Assembly (NCBI GenBank): GCA_020740775.1
Contig: JAHEWK010000006.1
Coordinates: 3,258,291 to 3,322,290, forward strand
DNA length: 64,000 nucleotides
Direction: 5' to 3'
Source of the DNA: Ilyonectria destructans
Lineage: Eukaryota; Ascomycota; Sordariomycetes; Hypocreales; Nectriaceae
Shown here in pieces: positions 23,136-36,105 of this stretch. Positions within the stretch are counted from its first letter, which is position 1. Each line of letters opens with the position of its first letter. Position numbers and translations under genes: made by a program. The notes under the pieces were generated by a model that worked only from the letters and a program-made list of their open reading frames with translations, was not told the DNA's origin and did not search any database.

Positions 23136-24383
23136 TCACAGGGAGTGAGGTTCGGCGTCCGGTCTCAAGTTGACCAGGAAGTCGCGAGTCATTTCGAAAC
23201 TCAGCCAACTTGAAGCCATGCTGGGGGCGACTTTGAGAAGGTTAGGGACGATGCCTTTGTAGAGACCCTTTATTCCCTCATTAAGCACAATCACACGGAT
23301 GGCATCCGGTACAGACTTGTACTGATAGCCCATGCCTGACATGGTGTTGATCTGAAATCGTCGACGAAGCACATCGCTATGATTGCCGTTAGAAAGGCTT
23401 TGCGCAGTAGTCATGCTATTACTCACAAAGGGTATGTGCAGGTTTGCGCCACCGCACCGGAAATGGCACCAGCGAGCAGTTTTCGGGTAGCATTGGGATT
23501 CTGTTCTCCCTCTGGAGTCAAGTACTTTCGAACCGACTCATACACCATGAAATTGAGGCCGACCTGGGTTCTTGTGTCAATGGTGAAAGTGACAGGCGTA
23601 AGGGTGTATGTGGCTTACATAGGGCGCGACACCAGCTACGGTTGGGATGATGCCTCTGTATAGTGCAGTCACACCACCTTCAGTCTTATACATGCGTACC
23701 AGGGTGGTCCACATGCCAGGTAGTTTGTCAGGTCTGTCCCCTAGCTCGGCAAAACTCGCTGACTGGATGGAGAGTCGAGTCCGTACAATGTCTAGGGGAT
23801 ATGTGAGGAAGACGGAGGTGATTCCCGCGATGCCGCCGCATATAAGGCGCTTGAAAGGTGATAAATCAGCACCCGGGGATATTTCAAAGAAGGTCTGCCA
23901 AAATATTAGTAGAGATGGTGTACGGGAGGGGCACGTGTACATGCCCGTTTATAGAAATTGTAGCTGCTGAACTGAACGGCCGAGTATGGGACAATGCGGA
24001 TGCAGTTGGTGCCATTGCCGCGCATAAAGCCCCTCCAGCCCTCCTCTCTCCACATCTTGGCTAGGGCCTGTCCGACGGAAAGTTTGTAGGCATCTCGTCC
24101 GACGCTCTGTATCTGCATGAGAATTTTGAGGCGCTCCAGAGGCGAGACGACGGTTCGGGACACCGCACCCGCGATGCCGCCGGCGCAGAATGCGGCAATG
24201 ATGGGTTGGGAGACGCCATCTCGTAGCTGTTCGAGGCGCCTTTCGGTCGCGGTTGGTGGTGAATTGACCATCTCTGGCTCCGACTGTCGAATGTCAGCGG
24301 TGTTGTCTGGGGTGGGAGACAAACAAGGGCGAGCGGGAGCAGGGGCGAGCGTAGCATTAAGGGGTTGGACGTACGGCAGACAT
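23136..24383 (-). CDS. Mitochondrial carrier (SLC25), YPR011C-like
   Basis: Minus-strand exons 24375..24383, 23945..24283, 23619..23894, 23427..23563 and 23136..23376 give 333 residues. Three carrier repeats each carry the PX[DE]XX[KR] signature: SPLERLK at 50-56, YPLDIVR at 148-154 and YPFDVLR at 252-258. Each is followed by a G-x-RG-type motif (FMRGNGTNCIRIVPYSAVQF, ALYRGIIPT, GLYKGIVPN). This order and wording match yeast YPR011C, reported to carry adenosine 5'-phosphosulfate and PAPS across the inner membrane; the substrate here is inferred. Intron 2 (23895..23944, 50 nt) keeps the frame only with a GC-AG boundary. The 9-nt first exon (MSA) is plausible; the ATG encoding M8 is the alternative start. 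Confidence 0.88.
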
Positions 24384-26060
24384 AGTGGCAGATGGGGATA
24401 TCGCGTCGTGTCCTCCGACCCAATTGGATCTGAACAAGGCTGCTGCACCGAGTATATGACCTTGATTCCTGGTCGGTCCTGGACTTGTCGCATCAAGGAA
24501 GCGGCCAGGACTGCTGGGAAGGTCGAGCGGCGGCCGGCGAACTCGAGGGGTCCGCTACTCCTGAGTGTTCTCAATCGTACTACGATGACTCGGCGAGGTG
24601 TGGTGACTCCGAAGAGGGCGATGATATGCCGGGACTAGGAGACAAGAGGCAGTCGGCAACCATCGGGGGAGAACCGGGATGCTTCTGCGCCGGAGCTGAC
24701 GACGATGGTGCGCAGGCGTGCGGCGGCTGGCTGGCCGATTCGCGACGTCGACAGCAGCGGTCGCCTTTAATGGTGCTCGTGGAAGTGTTGGAGAGGTAGA
24801 CGGCCCATGGAGACGGTGCGGTGTGGTTAGTAAAGGAGCGGGATGGAGCGCGTGGACCGGCGATGCGGATGACTTCGGGGCGCGCGTGGTCCCGGTATTC
24901 CCTCGCCTCGGAGATGGCTTTGGTGGGGTCGTGGCTTGGACGAGCTGAGCCGACCGTCTCAGCTTCTCAGACGAGTGGTGGCGGCCGACAGCTGGTCAAA
25001 CAGAGACCAATACAGCGGATGCAATAAGTACACGGCGTACTTAGAGCTGTGACTGAAGCATCATATCCTCATTGCGAAGGCATGGAAGCGGTGTTTCTGT
25101 GGATCGAATACCGGAGGCCTTCCAGCGCTGTCGATGGTTTCGGCTACCATACCTTTGGTGAGCTCAAAGCTGGAGGTGGCTGTGCTAGGTGCTAGGGGTG
25201 AACGGTACGTACTTTGTACATGGGTTCCCGGGTTCCTGAGTTTATGGGGTAGGTGGCTAATACTCGATGCTGTAATTACATCGTACCTACAGCGGTGGGC
25301 CATCTGTGGCGTCAGGTCAGTCTGCAAGGCTGAAGCTTCATCTGTTCTAGGGCCGGGCGGACACTAAGATATCAATCATATATCATGATGTGGTAATAAG
25401 TCTGTTGGTTCTGGTGATTAGACACGGTGCGAAATGACCTCGTGTCAATGGCCTCGTTGCCAGGTGTGCAAGGTACCGGACCAGAGGAAAGGGTCTACTT
25501 AGGTATCGGGTCACGGCGCTTCGGTACCTTTCATAGCGCGCATTCACTAGAGGTCATGTTGGCTGGCTTGGAAGTCCAACATCACACCACCGCCACCGTC
25601 GTACCAAGTGCGCATCGTGATCTCCCGGACGCACGGCAGCAAGAAATGTGAGGGAGCCGTACAATTCGCACTCGCCTCATGGGATGGACAAATTATCACG
25701 GTAAAGAGCGCAGCAACAAGAGTATTAAGAACCAGAGCGTCGTCGATTTATCATCCTTGTGACACCTTTTACGATCAACTGTCTAAACTACCCGTGAAAT
25801 GTGTACTTCCATATGAAACACGTCCCGCCAAATACCATCAATCTCGCAAAGAAAAAAGGGCACCACGGCCGACCTCGCGGCTCCTGGGATAATTCTACGT
25901 GGCCACACATCTGGTCGGGCCATCAAGTCGGTGCTAGAGATATTGCGCATGTTAAGAGAGAGGAAAAAAAGCCACGTCCGAGTCAGAAAGCAGAAACTTT
26001 TCCTTAAAACTTGGCCTACGACCGAGGGACGTTTCCAGCCTTGCGAATAATGGACCTGGA
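24384..26060. other. Intergenic region upstream of the carrier gene
   Basis: A 1.7-kb region. The part next to the carrier (24.4-25.0 kb) is GC-rich with long but unconserved-looking open frames; the part near 25.2-26.0 kb is AT-richer. I see no gene, tRNA or repeat. Confidence 0.4.
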
Positions 26061-27276
26061 TCATTCGGCAACGTCGAGATCATCGTGAGCTGGAGGAGGA
26101 GGGCTGTCTTGGGCTGCGTTCTGGTTAGCAATGGCGAACCGCGTCTTGCCCGGAATAAATATTGATACTTACGCTTTCGCTCTTCACCGTTGGTTCCATT
26201 CTCCCTTCGCTCGCGGTCATCACGGTCATCCTTAGAATCACGCTCGCGATCGCTGGACAAGATGTTAGAACTATAGCCAGGATGACGAGTATGGATATAT
26301 ACATACCGATGGTCAGGGCTACGAGAACGATCGCGGTCACGACGGCCGCCTTCGCGGTCATAGTCGCGATCGCGGTCCCGGCGCTCATCCTTGCGCGGTG
26401 AGTACTCGCGGGTGCTGCGACGGGGAGATGGGGAGCGTCCACGCCGGGGAGAGCGGGCACCACGGCGGTCACGGTCCCTGCCAGACTCAAATCGCCACGA
26501 GGCAGAAGGAGGCGTGCGGGCCCACTGGTTTCGATGTTAGTCTGCTGTTGGTCTAGAGACGTCGGCACCACTGTACCTCAATCTTTAGAATGTCATCACG
26601 GCCAATGCGCTTATTGTGCATCTCATGGTAGGCATCGTCGGCATCGCGTCGATCCTCGTATTCGACAAAGGCAAAGCTGATGGGAAACCACGTCAGCAAG
26701 ATGGCTCGGGGAAGGAACTGGATAGATGTTACTCACAGTCGGCTAGAGGTTGACCTTGGTGCAGGGATGTCACAGCGGACAAGACGTCCGTAGCTATTAG
26801 AGACATGGTTAGCATGTGGCAGAAGCACAATCACCCAACAAATCGCCAATGGGGCCCCCTTTTCAGCATGGCATAGCATGCGCAGTCTCGCGCCGATGCT
26901 TGAGAGCTAGTGGTCGGCTCGAACGAAAAGCGGTTGCGAAGCGAACGAGCGGACTCATCGACGGACGGGAGAAGGTAAGGGGGAGGCAAGGCTGGGGGGC
27001 GTGGGCGCGTGCGAGTGCGGAAACGAGAACGAGGACGGGCGAGGGCGAGTGCGACGAAGACGGCGAGGTGTAAAGCTAAGGGCTCGAGGTCTCCGGGGGT
27101 TCTCTCGCCGTGGACGCGATGTGGACGTGGGCGCGGGCGAGGACGAGGGCGTGGACGAGGGCGAGGGCGTGGGCGTGGACGAGGTTGACATACCGTTCGA
27201 ACTCGTAGGCGAGGTCGCGAGCGCGGGTGCCGTGGCTGAAGCCGGTCACGTAGAGGGTTTGGCCACCGCGAGACAT
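26061..27276 (-). CDS. SR-type splicing factor with one RRM
   Basis: Minus-strand exons 27194..27276, 26737..26793, 26577..26676, 26307..26524, 26173..26252 and 26061..26113 give 196 residues. An RRM occupies about 1-78: RNP2 is TLYVTGF and RNP1 is RLFAFVEYED. The rest is R/D/S/E-rich, with SPRRGRSPSPRR and RDRDRSRSPDHR, an RS-like domain. The short acidic end reads HDDLDVAE. This is the plan of small fungal SR proteins such as fission-yeast Srp1; such proteins act in the nucleus in splice-site choice. The first intron (26794..27193) is 400 nt, far longer than any other intron here outside arg1. SR genes often regulate themselves through such introns, which is an inference in this case. Confidence 0.88.
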
Positions 27277-28863
27277 GGTGGCAGTGCTCGGGACAGTGTT
27301 ATGGGGCGATTGGAAGAGGAGAGAACTGATGCAGCAATTCCGAAAAGCCTGATAGGGAAAGGGTAGAGTGATGGGGCGATGATGGGTAGGCGGTAGTTGG
27401 TCTCAAAGTTGATCGTGAGGTCACGGGCAGGCATGGGAAAGTTTTGTCCCGGCGCCGAGTTGCTGACATAATATATTTCGCGCCTTGACCACTATGACCC
27501 TGCCCCTGCCCATTGCGAAACCAAGCCCGCCATTGTTTCGACTGTGTTAGCGAGGGATCAAAGAATGAATAAGAACCAGGTATAATAATTATGGCGTCGA
27601 TAATTATCCTCCGCCTCAATCAGGTAGCGAAAACCTGTGACGCCTCACTATAATCCGCTGAGCGCGTTGTTTTTAAACAGAGCATCGCTGTTTTTCAAAT
27701 TTCCTGCCATCAGTCGTGCTTTCGCGCATGACCTCACCCCCCTGGCTATGAATCATTGAATCCTAGGATTAACTATGCGCATTCTTGGCAATCTTCTTTA
27801 ATACTACTTTCTTTTTTATTCCGAACGCAGCTTTCGACTAGAGGAATACTTGGGTATTCTACTTGAACAATATGGGAGGTATTGGCACCTAAGCTCGAAT
27901 AGGAATACTGCAAATGTGGGTGTAGAACCACGTTGTTGGTACCGCGACCTCAAACTTGATTCACAGGCGAGTTTACGACGCTAATAAGTTGACTGAATAG
28001 TCACGAAATATCCGTGGATCATTTGATTACCCGTTGTTCGAAGGCGAACCCCTTCCCTCGGGCAGCCCCGGCGCGCGCGCGCGCATTCGGGCGTAGCGAC
28101 GGACCCGGGGTTCATGACTTATCGGAGCGCTCGGAAACATCGGGATGACGGTGTGGGGCGTGTTGGCTACCTAGGTATGATTCAATGCATGAGGTCACTG
28201 GATTTTATTGTCTACTAGCTCGAAGAGCATCGGTCCCGCAGTTCTTTATCTTCCAGGTCTTGTCAGCCATCATCATTTTGTCAGCGCCTCTACACATGAA
28301 TGCTGTGTTATCGTACACTATGAAGCTTACGGGACACGCTGCAGCCTCAAAACAACGTCTTGGAGGCAGTTTTAGGACATAGATGCATGGGCTGACAATG
28401 ATGACGATGGCGATAATGATATATGATAAAGAACAGTGCTACTAGGTGAGGCTGCTCTCTGTGTTCCGGGCTGCCCGGTCCCCGTAAACTGGGTTCAAGG
28501 TCCAAGGCACGGCATCCTCGGTCACTGTATCGTTTCTTAATACTCCGTTGGTCCTTGGGTATCTAGGGCTGACCACATGCTTCGACGCCCATCGTTCCGC
28601 CTGGACCGAGCGAGGTCAGTGATGTAAGAGAAGCGGCACATATTTTAACGCCCTCGTCTCCTCTGCCGGTTGCCCTCATCAAGACACTGTCACTTCTCGT
28701 TCTGCTATTACCTCACTTCCAGCCCCGCCTAATAAGCATACCGGTAGCTTACTTGTTTTGTTCTTCTTACACTACCGCGACTGAGGAAATCGCACCCTTT
28801 CAATTGGGAGCCGACCTATCTATCCCGTTGACAACCAGATAGTTCTCCCAGCACCCCACGGCA
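27277..28863. other. Divergent intergenic region, SR factor and sterol acyltransferase
   Basis: A 1.6-kb region between divergent genes. It contains a short alternating CG run (28071-28084). The 27.5-28.0 kb part is AT-rich. The C/T-rich stretch at 28.66-28.86 kb looks like the leader of the acyltransferase gene. No gene is seen. Confidence 0.45.
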
Positions 28864-31157
28864 ATGGCCTCTTCTCGCAACCCCGGGACTGCCCCGCTTT
28901 CCGGTTCCGGCGGGACTGGCTCCGGACCTGTCCCGCCGCCGGCCCGTCACCCGGGGGGTAGGTCCCTTGCGGACGCCCTACGCGCTGCTGGAATGAGCCT
29001 TGACGGTCCGAGAGCGGGTTCCGAGACGGCCAGCGAGGAAGACTACGAAGAGAATGTGCGCCCGAAGCTTGCAGAGCCACAAGTTCTGCGGCGTCGCCGA
29101 GGTCACTCTACCAAGGTGCTGGCACCAGCTGAGGCATCGTCTGCCCTAGCCAGCGACTCCACCTCGAAGCCTCCTTTTCGGATCATCCGCCGTGACTCGG
29201 GAGTTCATATTGTCCCAGATGAAGACAAAAGTCTGCAACAACTCTTGCAGGCTAGCTCTCAACGGGCACGAGACCCCTCACCTCGCCGCCCAGGCAAGTT
29301 CGCCGACCTTGTCTTTACAAGACAATTCTCGGCGTTTGATCGCCAAAACACATCATCTGTCAACAGTCCATTCCACGGATTCTATACTCTATTCTGGCTT
29401 GCAGTCGCGCTGTTTGTCTTCAAGATCTCGGCTAACAACTGGAGGGTGTATGGAAACCCCTTCGGGACGAGCGACATTATGAAAACCATGTTTCGTCGTG
29501 ACGGTGCGTGCATCTAAACCTGTACACATACATGAGCTCTCTAACCGATTTCTAGTGATTGTTCTGCTTTTATCAGATGGTATCATGTGTGGCCTTACGG
29601 GAGTCAGCTGGCTGATCCAGAAACTCGTCTTCAACGGTCATCTTGATTGGGATCGAGCCGGATGGGTTATCCAACATGTAAGCAGTCACATATTGAACGG
29701 CTCTGGCAGCAGTCTGACCAAGTTTTCTAGATGTGGCAGACTATTTACATTGCCGCTGTGGTAGGCTTAACTCTCTGGCGAGACTGGCCATGGACACACA
29801 CAGTCTTCTTCGTCCTCCACGGAATTGTCATGTTAATGAAACAACACTCTTACGCCTTCTACAACGGCCATCTCTCAACTGTATTCAAAAAACGGACCGC
29901 CTTATTGACTAAACTCAAGCAACTTGACCTCGTCCTTCCAGCAACCGGGCCTTCACAGACTGACCCTCCCGTCTCTGACATCTCTACGCAACACCTCAAG
30001 ATCCCGCCATCTGCCGAGCAGCGTCGAAGGTCCATTTCTCAACTTCCTAATGACGAGGATAGCGATGTGGACAGAATATCCCGCGCTATTGCTTCACGGC
30101 GGCCATTGGACAACCAGCAGATCCGTCTCTTTGAGCGAATAATGAAATGGGAAGTCGATGCTCTGGCGGATGAGCTGAAAGGAACTTCAAATCACCCATC
30201 TCGGGTGTACCCAAACAACCTCACATTTTTAAACCACTACAAATGGATTCCTCTCCCGACTCTCGTGTATGAGTTAGAGTATCCCCAGTCCGATTCCATC
30301 AGCTGGTCGTATGTTGCCGAGAAGCTCGTCGCTATGGTCGGGGTCCTGTTCGTTATGGTTCAGGTGTCGCAGTACTCAATCTGTCAGTCTCACTTAGATT
30401 CCAACTCCACCCAAAAACGTGCTGACCAAGTGTTGCAGACCCAGTGGTAATGGAAGCGTTAGAGATGAAACATGCTGGCGTCCCCCTTACCGCCCGATTC
30501 CAGCAGTTCCCTTGGCTCCTCAGCGAGTTGATCTTTCCATTCATGATGGAATACTTGGTAAGTATGCCCATTCCATCGCTGCGAGGGAGGGGCTGACCAT
30601 GACCAGCTTGTCTGGTATCTCATCTGGGAGACAATCCTTAACATACTAGCCGAGCTTACCTACTTTGCCGATCGAAGTTTCTACGATGCCTGGTGGAATA
30701 GTGGTAAGATCCTCATTCAGAATACCTCTACAAGGCTAACAGTCGCATGATAGTCTCGTGGGACCAGTTTGCCCGTGACTGGAACCGACCTGTCCACATC
30801 TTTCTCCTCAGGCATGTTTATCACAGTTCCATCTCATCCTTGAAAGTCAAGAAACATACCGCCACACTTATAACATTCTTCCTCTCCGCATGTGTGCATG
30901 AGTTAGTAATGTGGTGTTTATTCAAGAAGCTGAGGGGCTATCTCCTGGTTCTGCAAATGTGTCAACTACCGGTATGCTATACCCCTCCCTGTTTCTCGTC
31001 GACGTCTTGTAAGTGAGTGCTAATCGTACGCTCTTAGTTGGTGAGACTCAGTCGCACCAAGTGGCTTAGCGGGCGGAAAACGTTGGGAAACCTCATATTC
31101 TGGTTAGGAATATTCACGGGACCGAGTCTACTCTGTAGCCTCTACCTGATCCTTTAG
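28864..31157 (+). CDS. ARE2: Sterol O-acyltransferase (ARE1/ARE2, MBOAT family)
   Basis: Exons 28864..29503, 29556..29677, 29731..30382, 30439..30557, 30607..30703, 30754..30971 and 31038..31157 give 655 residues. The first 160 residues are a disordered cytosolic region. Multiple membrane segments follow, interrupted by a hydrophilic loop at about 315-400. The motif FYDAWWN is at 536-542 (family FYxDWWN, with the D shifted by one position as I recall from other filamentous fungi). The catalytic histidine is H592 in SACVHELVMW. HVYHSSISS and the C-terminal NLIFWLGIFTGPSLL block are typical ACAT/ARE sequence. The enzyme esterifies sterols with acyl-CoA in the ER for storage in lipid droplets. 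ARE1 and ARE2 are not separable here. Confidence 0.93.
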
Positions 31158-31346
31158 ATGGGCTGCGATGGACTTTGAACTGGACAACTCCTGCAATACG
31201 AGATATGATTTCATTTCGCCGGTTCGGGTTAACAAACATGCAAGATTTCGCAGTGACTGACTATAAGTTGACTTTTATTCATGTCTCGCAAACACAGCAC
31301 CCCAAGACCATACAACCAAACCACCCAAAATGAACTAGAGCTAAAT

Positions 31347-33525
31347 CTACATCTTCTCATGGGTTGCCATAAGGGAACCTGGTGAATGAAGTTAGAATGA
31401 TGCTGCAGAAATACAGATGGAACGGTGGCTGTGGGAGTGGGATTGTTCTTACCGATGAAGGTGGTGACGAGGCGACTGCGAACTTGGCAAATATCCTCGG
31501 GCACCAACCAAATCGTCGCACCAAGCTTTCGGGCGATGCTAATGCTCAGTTTGGCATTCATGTAGGCATCCTCATCGGTCTGACCAGATGTCACAAGGTC
31601 ATAGTCGACGTAGCTGCTCTTCATTCCGTTCAAAACATCAAGGAGGAAGATACCCGAGCCAATGGACGGGTCCTTGAATGATCGAATTGCCGAGTTCCTG
31701 CCACCCCTCTTCGACATATCGTTGGCCCACCTCACCATTTCGGAGTCGGTGATTTCTCGCTTGCCCAACTTCTGGGCTAGCGAAGACAGTGTCACGGTGA
31801 TGTCCTTACGCATAAGCTGCCAGACCAAGCCGAGCGTGAGGGTTCTTTGACCGTCTGTAATATCAGCGCCCTGGATGCCAACAAGTGAGAAGCCAATCTG
31901 CTTCCCCAGCTCAATGGCGTAGTTGGTATTTTCAACGGCTTTGAACCTTGACATCTCTCCTCCATGTGCTGGTAGCTTGTTGACGTGGCGCAAGTTGACA
32001 GACCCCGGAATAACCTTTTCATACGCCTGGAGAAGGATGCTACCATCCCGTAGATCATCAAAGAAGGACACAACAGCGGGCTGAACGTCTAAGCTGTTGA
32101 GCCAGAGCGTGAAAACTCTTGCCTCTCGCTCGCCTTCGGCATCGAAGTCCTCCACCTCGAGCTTCTCTTCCTCGGTGATGGGATCGAGAGCTGGGTGGTT
32201 GTTGAACAGATTGGCAACAAACGCCAGATTGAGCTTGGGATTTCCGGCAACAAGAGACTTGGGGGTCAGGAACTTGCGACAACCGAGTTTGTCGGCCTCT
32301 TGAAGAACCCCTTCTGCTCTCTCAAGAAGGTCTCGTGTTTGCAGCGGCGCACGGGTGCATCCATACTCAGGACCAATCTGCGACATCAACACAGCATAGT
32401 TCTCTCCGTCCTTGACATCGGTCGAGAAGTTGGCCACTCTGCGCTGGGGCGTTAGTCATGGCTACGGCAATGGTGGAGTGAGCGTACCTTCGGGGCCAGT
32501 TGGCTGCCTTGAGATGGTAGTTGACCCATCGGAGCAGGATTTGCTCCGGGGGCAACCGCAGGAACTGCTCCAGGGTTTCATCCTCGTCCAGCAATCGATA
32601 GAGCTCGGGGTGAAGCTTGATGTCAATCTTCCCCAAGAGTCCGCGACGGATAACCTGCCAGATGAGACCGAGGATGAGATGTTCTCTGACCTCAATGATA
32701 TCTCCAGCGCCAATGTTGACGACGGAGCAACCAATTCCCTTTGCGGACTCAATGACAATGTTGTTGTTCTCGCTCATCTGGAAGGCGTTGAGATTTTTGG
32801 TCTTCTTGCCAGGTATGTTGAGAACTCGTTCGTCGATTGTGTCGGGGACGCTGTCGTTGATGAGCTTGGCCAACACCAGACCATCCTTGCACTCGTCAAA
32901 CATCTCAAAAGTGTCGGTAGGGAAAGGCAGGCGGCTCGCAATATCAGTGTCACCAGCTAAGACGGCATTGATGTGGCGAGTGAACTCGGTCCGCTCGTCC
33001 TCGTTGATGGTGTGGGTAATGTTGGCGTTGGAGCCCTGGACGTGGATCTTGCCGCTCACACTGCCTTTGGAGGCATGGCCGCCGGTACGTTGAGAGACGA
33101 CACCACCACCAGCTGAAGGCGTCGGCCCCGTAGACATGCGCTTCTGGGCAGGAGAGGAATCGCGGAGTTTGGCGATGAGCTAGAGCAGGGTGGGGTCAGC
33201 AGTCGTGGTGACAGGGAAGCTGGCGGGGGACTTACTCCGACATAATCCTCGAGCTCAACACGTCGTGAGGAATCAAGCTCGACCTCCTTGAGGGCTTGAC
33301 GAACGACGTCATAGGGCTGGTTCTCGCTCTGCTGAGTGGCCTTGATGGCTGTCGCCTCGTCGAGATAGCCCTTGTCGTCGACGTCTAGTCGCTGGAAGGC
33401 ATCCGACAGGGAGAAGATCTCGTTTTGGGGGAACTGAGGAAACTTCCTGTGCAGGCGCCCAAAGTCAGCAGAGGAAGCTCGAGAGATCCCGGGGTGACTG
33501 ACCTCTGAAGCTTAAGGACATTCAT
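31347..33525 (-). CDS. SAC6: Fimbrin (Sac6), actin-bundling protein
   Basis: Minus-strand exons 33503..33525, 33236..33446, 32488..33179, 31453..32438 and 31347..31378 give 647 residues, the normal fimbrin length. The N-terminal part has an EF-hand-like region (LDVDDKGYLDEATAIKA). Four calponin-homology domains in two tandem actin-binding modules follow, marked by FDECKDGLVLAKLINDSVPDTIDER, HLILGLIWQVIRRGL, LTLGLVWQLMRKDI and the final AKLSISIARKLGATIWLVPEDI. Fimbrin cross-links F-actin in endocytic patches and at the subapical collar of hyphae. The last exon adds only nine residues and a stop. It is divergent from the RING-like gene. Confidence 0.95.
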
Positions 33526-34630
33526 GGTGGGGAGAAGGGCGCGAAGTCGCGGTAAGGAGGCGCGGCGAGAGCTGGGTTGTGGCAGCAGGGTCAGCCCGAA
33601 GAGGGACCGGGAAAGAAGTAGGACGCAAGCGGAGAGCAAAGGGCGGGCGGTGCGAGAAGGCCCCGAGGGATCGTCGAGCCGGTGCCTGGGACGACAATGA
33701 GGGCGATGATGCGAGAATTATACACCTGCGACCTCTCGCCACCTGGGGGGAAGGAGATGGGTCTATGTAGGCAAGCGGTGGGTAGACACTCAGCGCAGAG
33801 CAGTGAGGAGCAGTGGTGGGGAGGAGCGGGGGCGGGGTGCTAACAGGGCACAGAGCACAGGGCACAGGGGAGGTAGGGGAGGTACTTTGCTGGCTGCTAC
33901 AGGAGCTGAGATATATCAAGTACCCCTCTTTGCTTTGCTTCGTCGAATGGTGGAGGGGAGCTGTCCTTTATGAAGCGACGCGAGAGCGAGACCTCCGCTG
34001 GAGCCGGCAATGATGTAATACCAGCACAGCCGCGCAACCCACTCTACCATGTCCGCTTTTAGAATAGAATGCCAGAGAACGAAACCGGGAAACCGACGGC
34101 CAACCAACTAGGTATCCAGGGAATTGTGCCTAAAGCACAGGGGCCTGCCCTGGACCTGGAAGTAAGTGGAAGAAAAGGCATAAGTTAATTACTCTGCCAC
34201 CTGGGCTGGCTAATTAGGCCTCTGCCAAACATGGGTAGCTCATCGATGACTGCCTACCTGTCCCATGGACCTTACGTAGGAGCTTGCTGCCAGTGCAGTC
34301 AGTGCAAGGCGGCTGGCGATGATGGTCGACTAGTTCGACAACTTGACGTCCCCGCCCGCCGTCCTTGACGAAACCTCCTACCTAAGGTAAGTAGCCAAGC
34401 CCCGCTGACTTGCGTAAGGCTCCATCGCAACTTTTTTTTTTGTTTTTTTGCTTCCACGCGTAGGATGCCCCGTGTCGACGCGTGCACACCACGAGACGCA
34501 ATTCCTACCCACCGCCCTCTAGGCATCGATCAATTCTAGCCAACTCGTCTTGTCCGGTCTTAACTAGTCTTGTCTCATCTGTTCTTGGCATCCCGCCCGC
34601 AGGCACCTACGAACTTACCCGAGCATCAAC
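33526..34630. other. Divergent intergenic region, fimbrin and RING-like gene
   Basis: A 1.1-kb region between divergent starts. The fimbrin side is GC-rich with CACAGGGCACAG-type short direct repeats (about 33846-33872). A T-rich run lies at about 34432-34449. No gene is seen. Confidence 0.45.
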
Positions 34631-35453
34631 ATGTCGCTCTGCAAAGCCTGCGAGGAGCCGCTTGTGCTATCCCTGGATCCAGAGGAGGAGCCCGACGTAG
34701 CTGGCACCGAGACTGTCCCCGATGACCTCGGGCTTTCATGTGGCTGTCATTTTCACTGGTACGCTTGCTTTCCCTAGTCAACTGCGAAACTCCCCCTGCA
34801 ACTACTAAACCTCCACCAGGCAGTGTTTGTTGGACCAGTCCTCTGAAATAGTCCTCTCCCTCAAATGTCCTAGTTGCGCCACTTACTTGCCCGTTAATGA
34901 AGCCGGGCCCTCTGCTACGAATCCATTCATGCCCACCCCAGCTGGAACCGCGATCCTTGCAAAATACATCAACGAGGGCGGCGTCCAAGATAACCTCGAT
35001 ATCCTGCCATCTATCACCGAAGAGGCCTATCTTGAGACTCACCCTGAGACACGTCCCGCACGCGCCCTCCACCTCATGTGCACCGGGGGCGATGTCGGCG
35101 GTATTGTTGAACTGTTGCGCGACGCGAGCGACGAAATCGACGACATGGGATCTCTCATCCGGTACCAGGACCCCCTCGACGACATGAAAAGCGGTCTCCA
35201 TCATGCAATTGAGCACGCGCAAGACGAGGTTGTTTGGTTGCTGCTCTGGCTGTCCTCCACAGTTTCGAACGAATCATTCCCAGACTCGGCTCGGCTAGCT
35301 GCACAGTCGTTCGGTATTGGCCGTCTGCAGGTGACTACGGATGGTGATATTCGTGGTCTTCAAGATGACAAAGGGCAGACGGCCGGCGCCCTTGCTCAGC
35401 AGCTCCAGGGACCATGGACTGCTATGCTCGAGGCCGGTCTCCTCTGGGTATGA
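34631..35453 (+). CDS. RING-like zinc-binding protein, function unknown
   Basis: Exons 34631..34758 and 34820..35453 give 253 residues. Candidate zinc ligands are C4 and C7, then the cluster C37-G-C39-H40-F-H42, C45, and finally C59 and C62. This is a RING/treble-clef-like arrangement in the first 62 residues, with an acidic insert (about 14-34). The remaining 190 residues are mostly helical and acidic without a domain I recognise. A role as an E3 ubiquitin ligase is possible but rests only on the cysteine pattern. The intron interrupts the Trp codon in HFHWQC. Confidence 0.75.
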
Positions 35454-36105
35454 GGAGCGAAGATTCGTGTAAACTTTATGACCTTGACGAGCTCAGTTGA
35501 TAAAAGTAATTATTCATTCCATCATGTACACAAGTTAAGTTAAGCCATGGCTCTTCCAAGTTGGAGCGAAAGTGGTGGCTGAGCGTGGTTCACATGTCGC
35601 TTTGCCTCAAACGGCCCCATAATTAAATACCCTTGGCTTGCTGTCGCTGGTGGCTGACCGCATGCATCACCCCTGGTCCAGTGTCGTCACCGCTGTACCT
35701 GCTCTTGAATGTCCGTCATTGAGATGCGTCCGTCCAATATCTGTCCTCATTGATTTCATGCAAAGTCGACGATAACAACATCTTAACACAATAACGCTCA
35801 TTCCCATCTACGGCACCCATATTCGTCATTGTGTTGTCCTAATCACAATTCGCGCCCACGGCTCTCTCCGGTCTGCCGCCGCCGCTGCGGTTGTTTCTTC
35901 TCGAGACCAAAGGGTGCAGACAAACGCATCTCGCACTCAAGACTCCCGCTGAGGGGCGCCCTCCAGCGGAGAGAAACGTATCAAGTTGGCGTTAGCTCTC
36001 TCGCGGACTCGTTCGTTAGTTTCTCCATTGCCCTCACTACGGCCATCTCTTGGGCGCGCTGGCACGGTTCGTCGGGCTGCATGGCCACACGCGTCTGTCT
36101 CGACC
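35454..36105. other. Intergenic region upstream of the DDHD phospholipase
   Basis: No gene, repeat or clear site seen. The 3' half is C/T-rich, consistent with promoter and leader of the downstream gene. Confidence 0.45.

Noticed and set aside
24485..24948. Open frames of 76-104 codons upstream of the carrier gene
   Set aside because: GC-rich, overlapping in several frames, no recognisable domain and no splice structure; likely chance frames in the promoter region.
28071..28084. CG dinucleotide run as a Z-DNA element
   Set aside because: Only 14 bases; no support for function.
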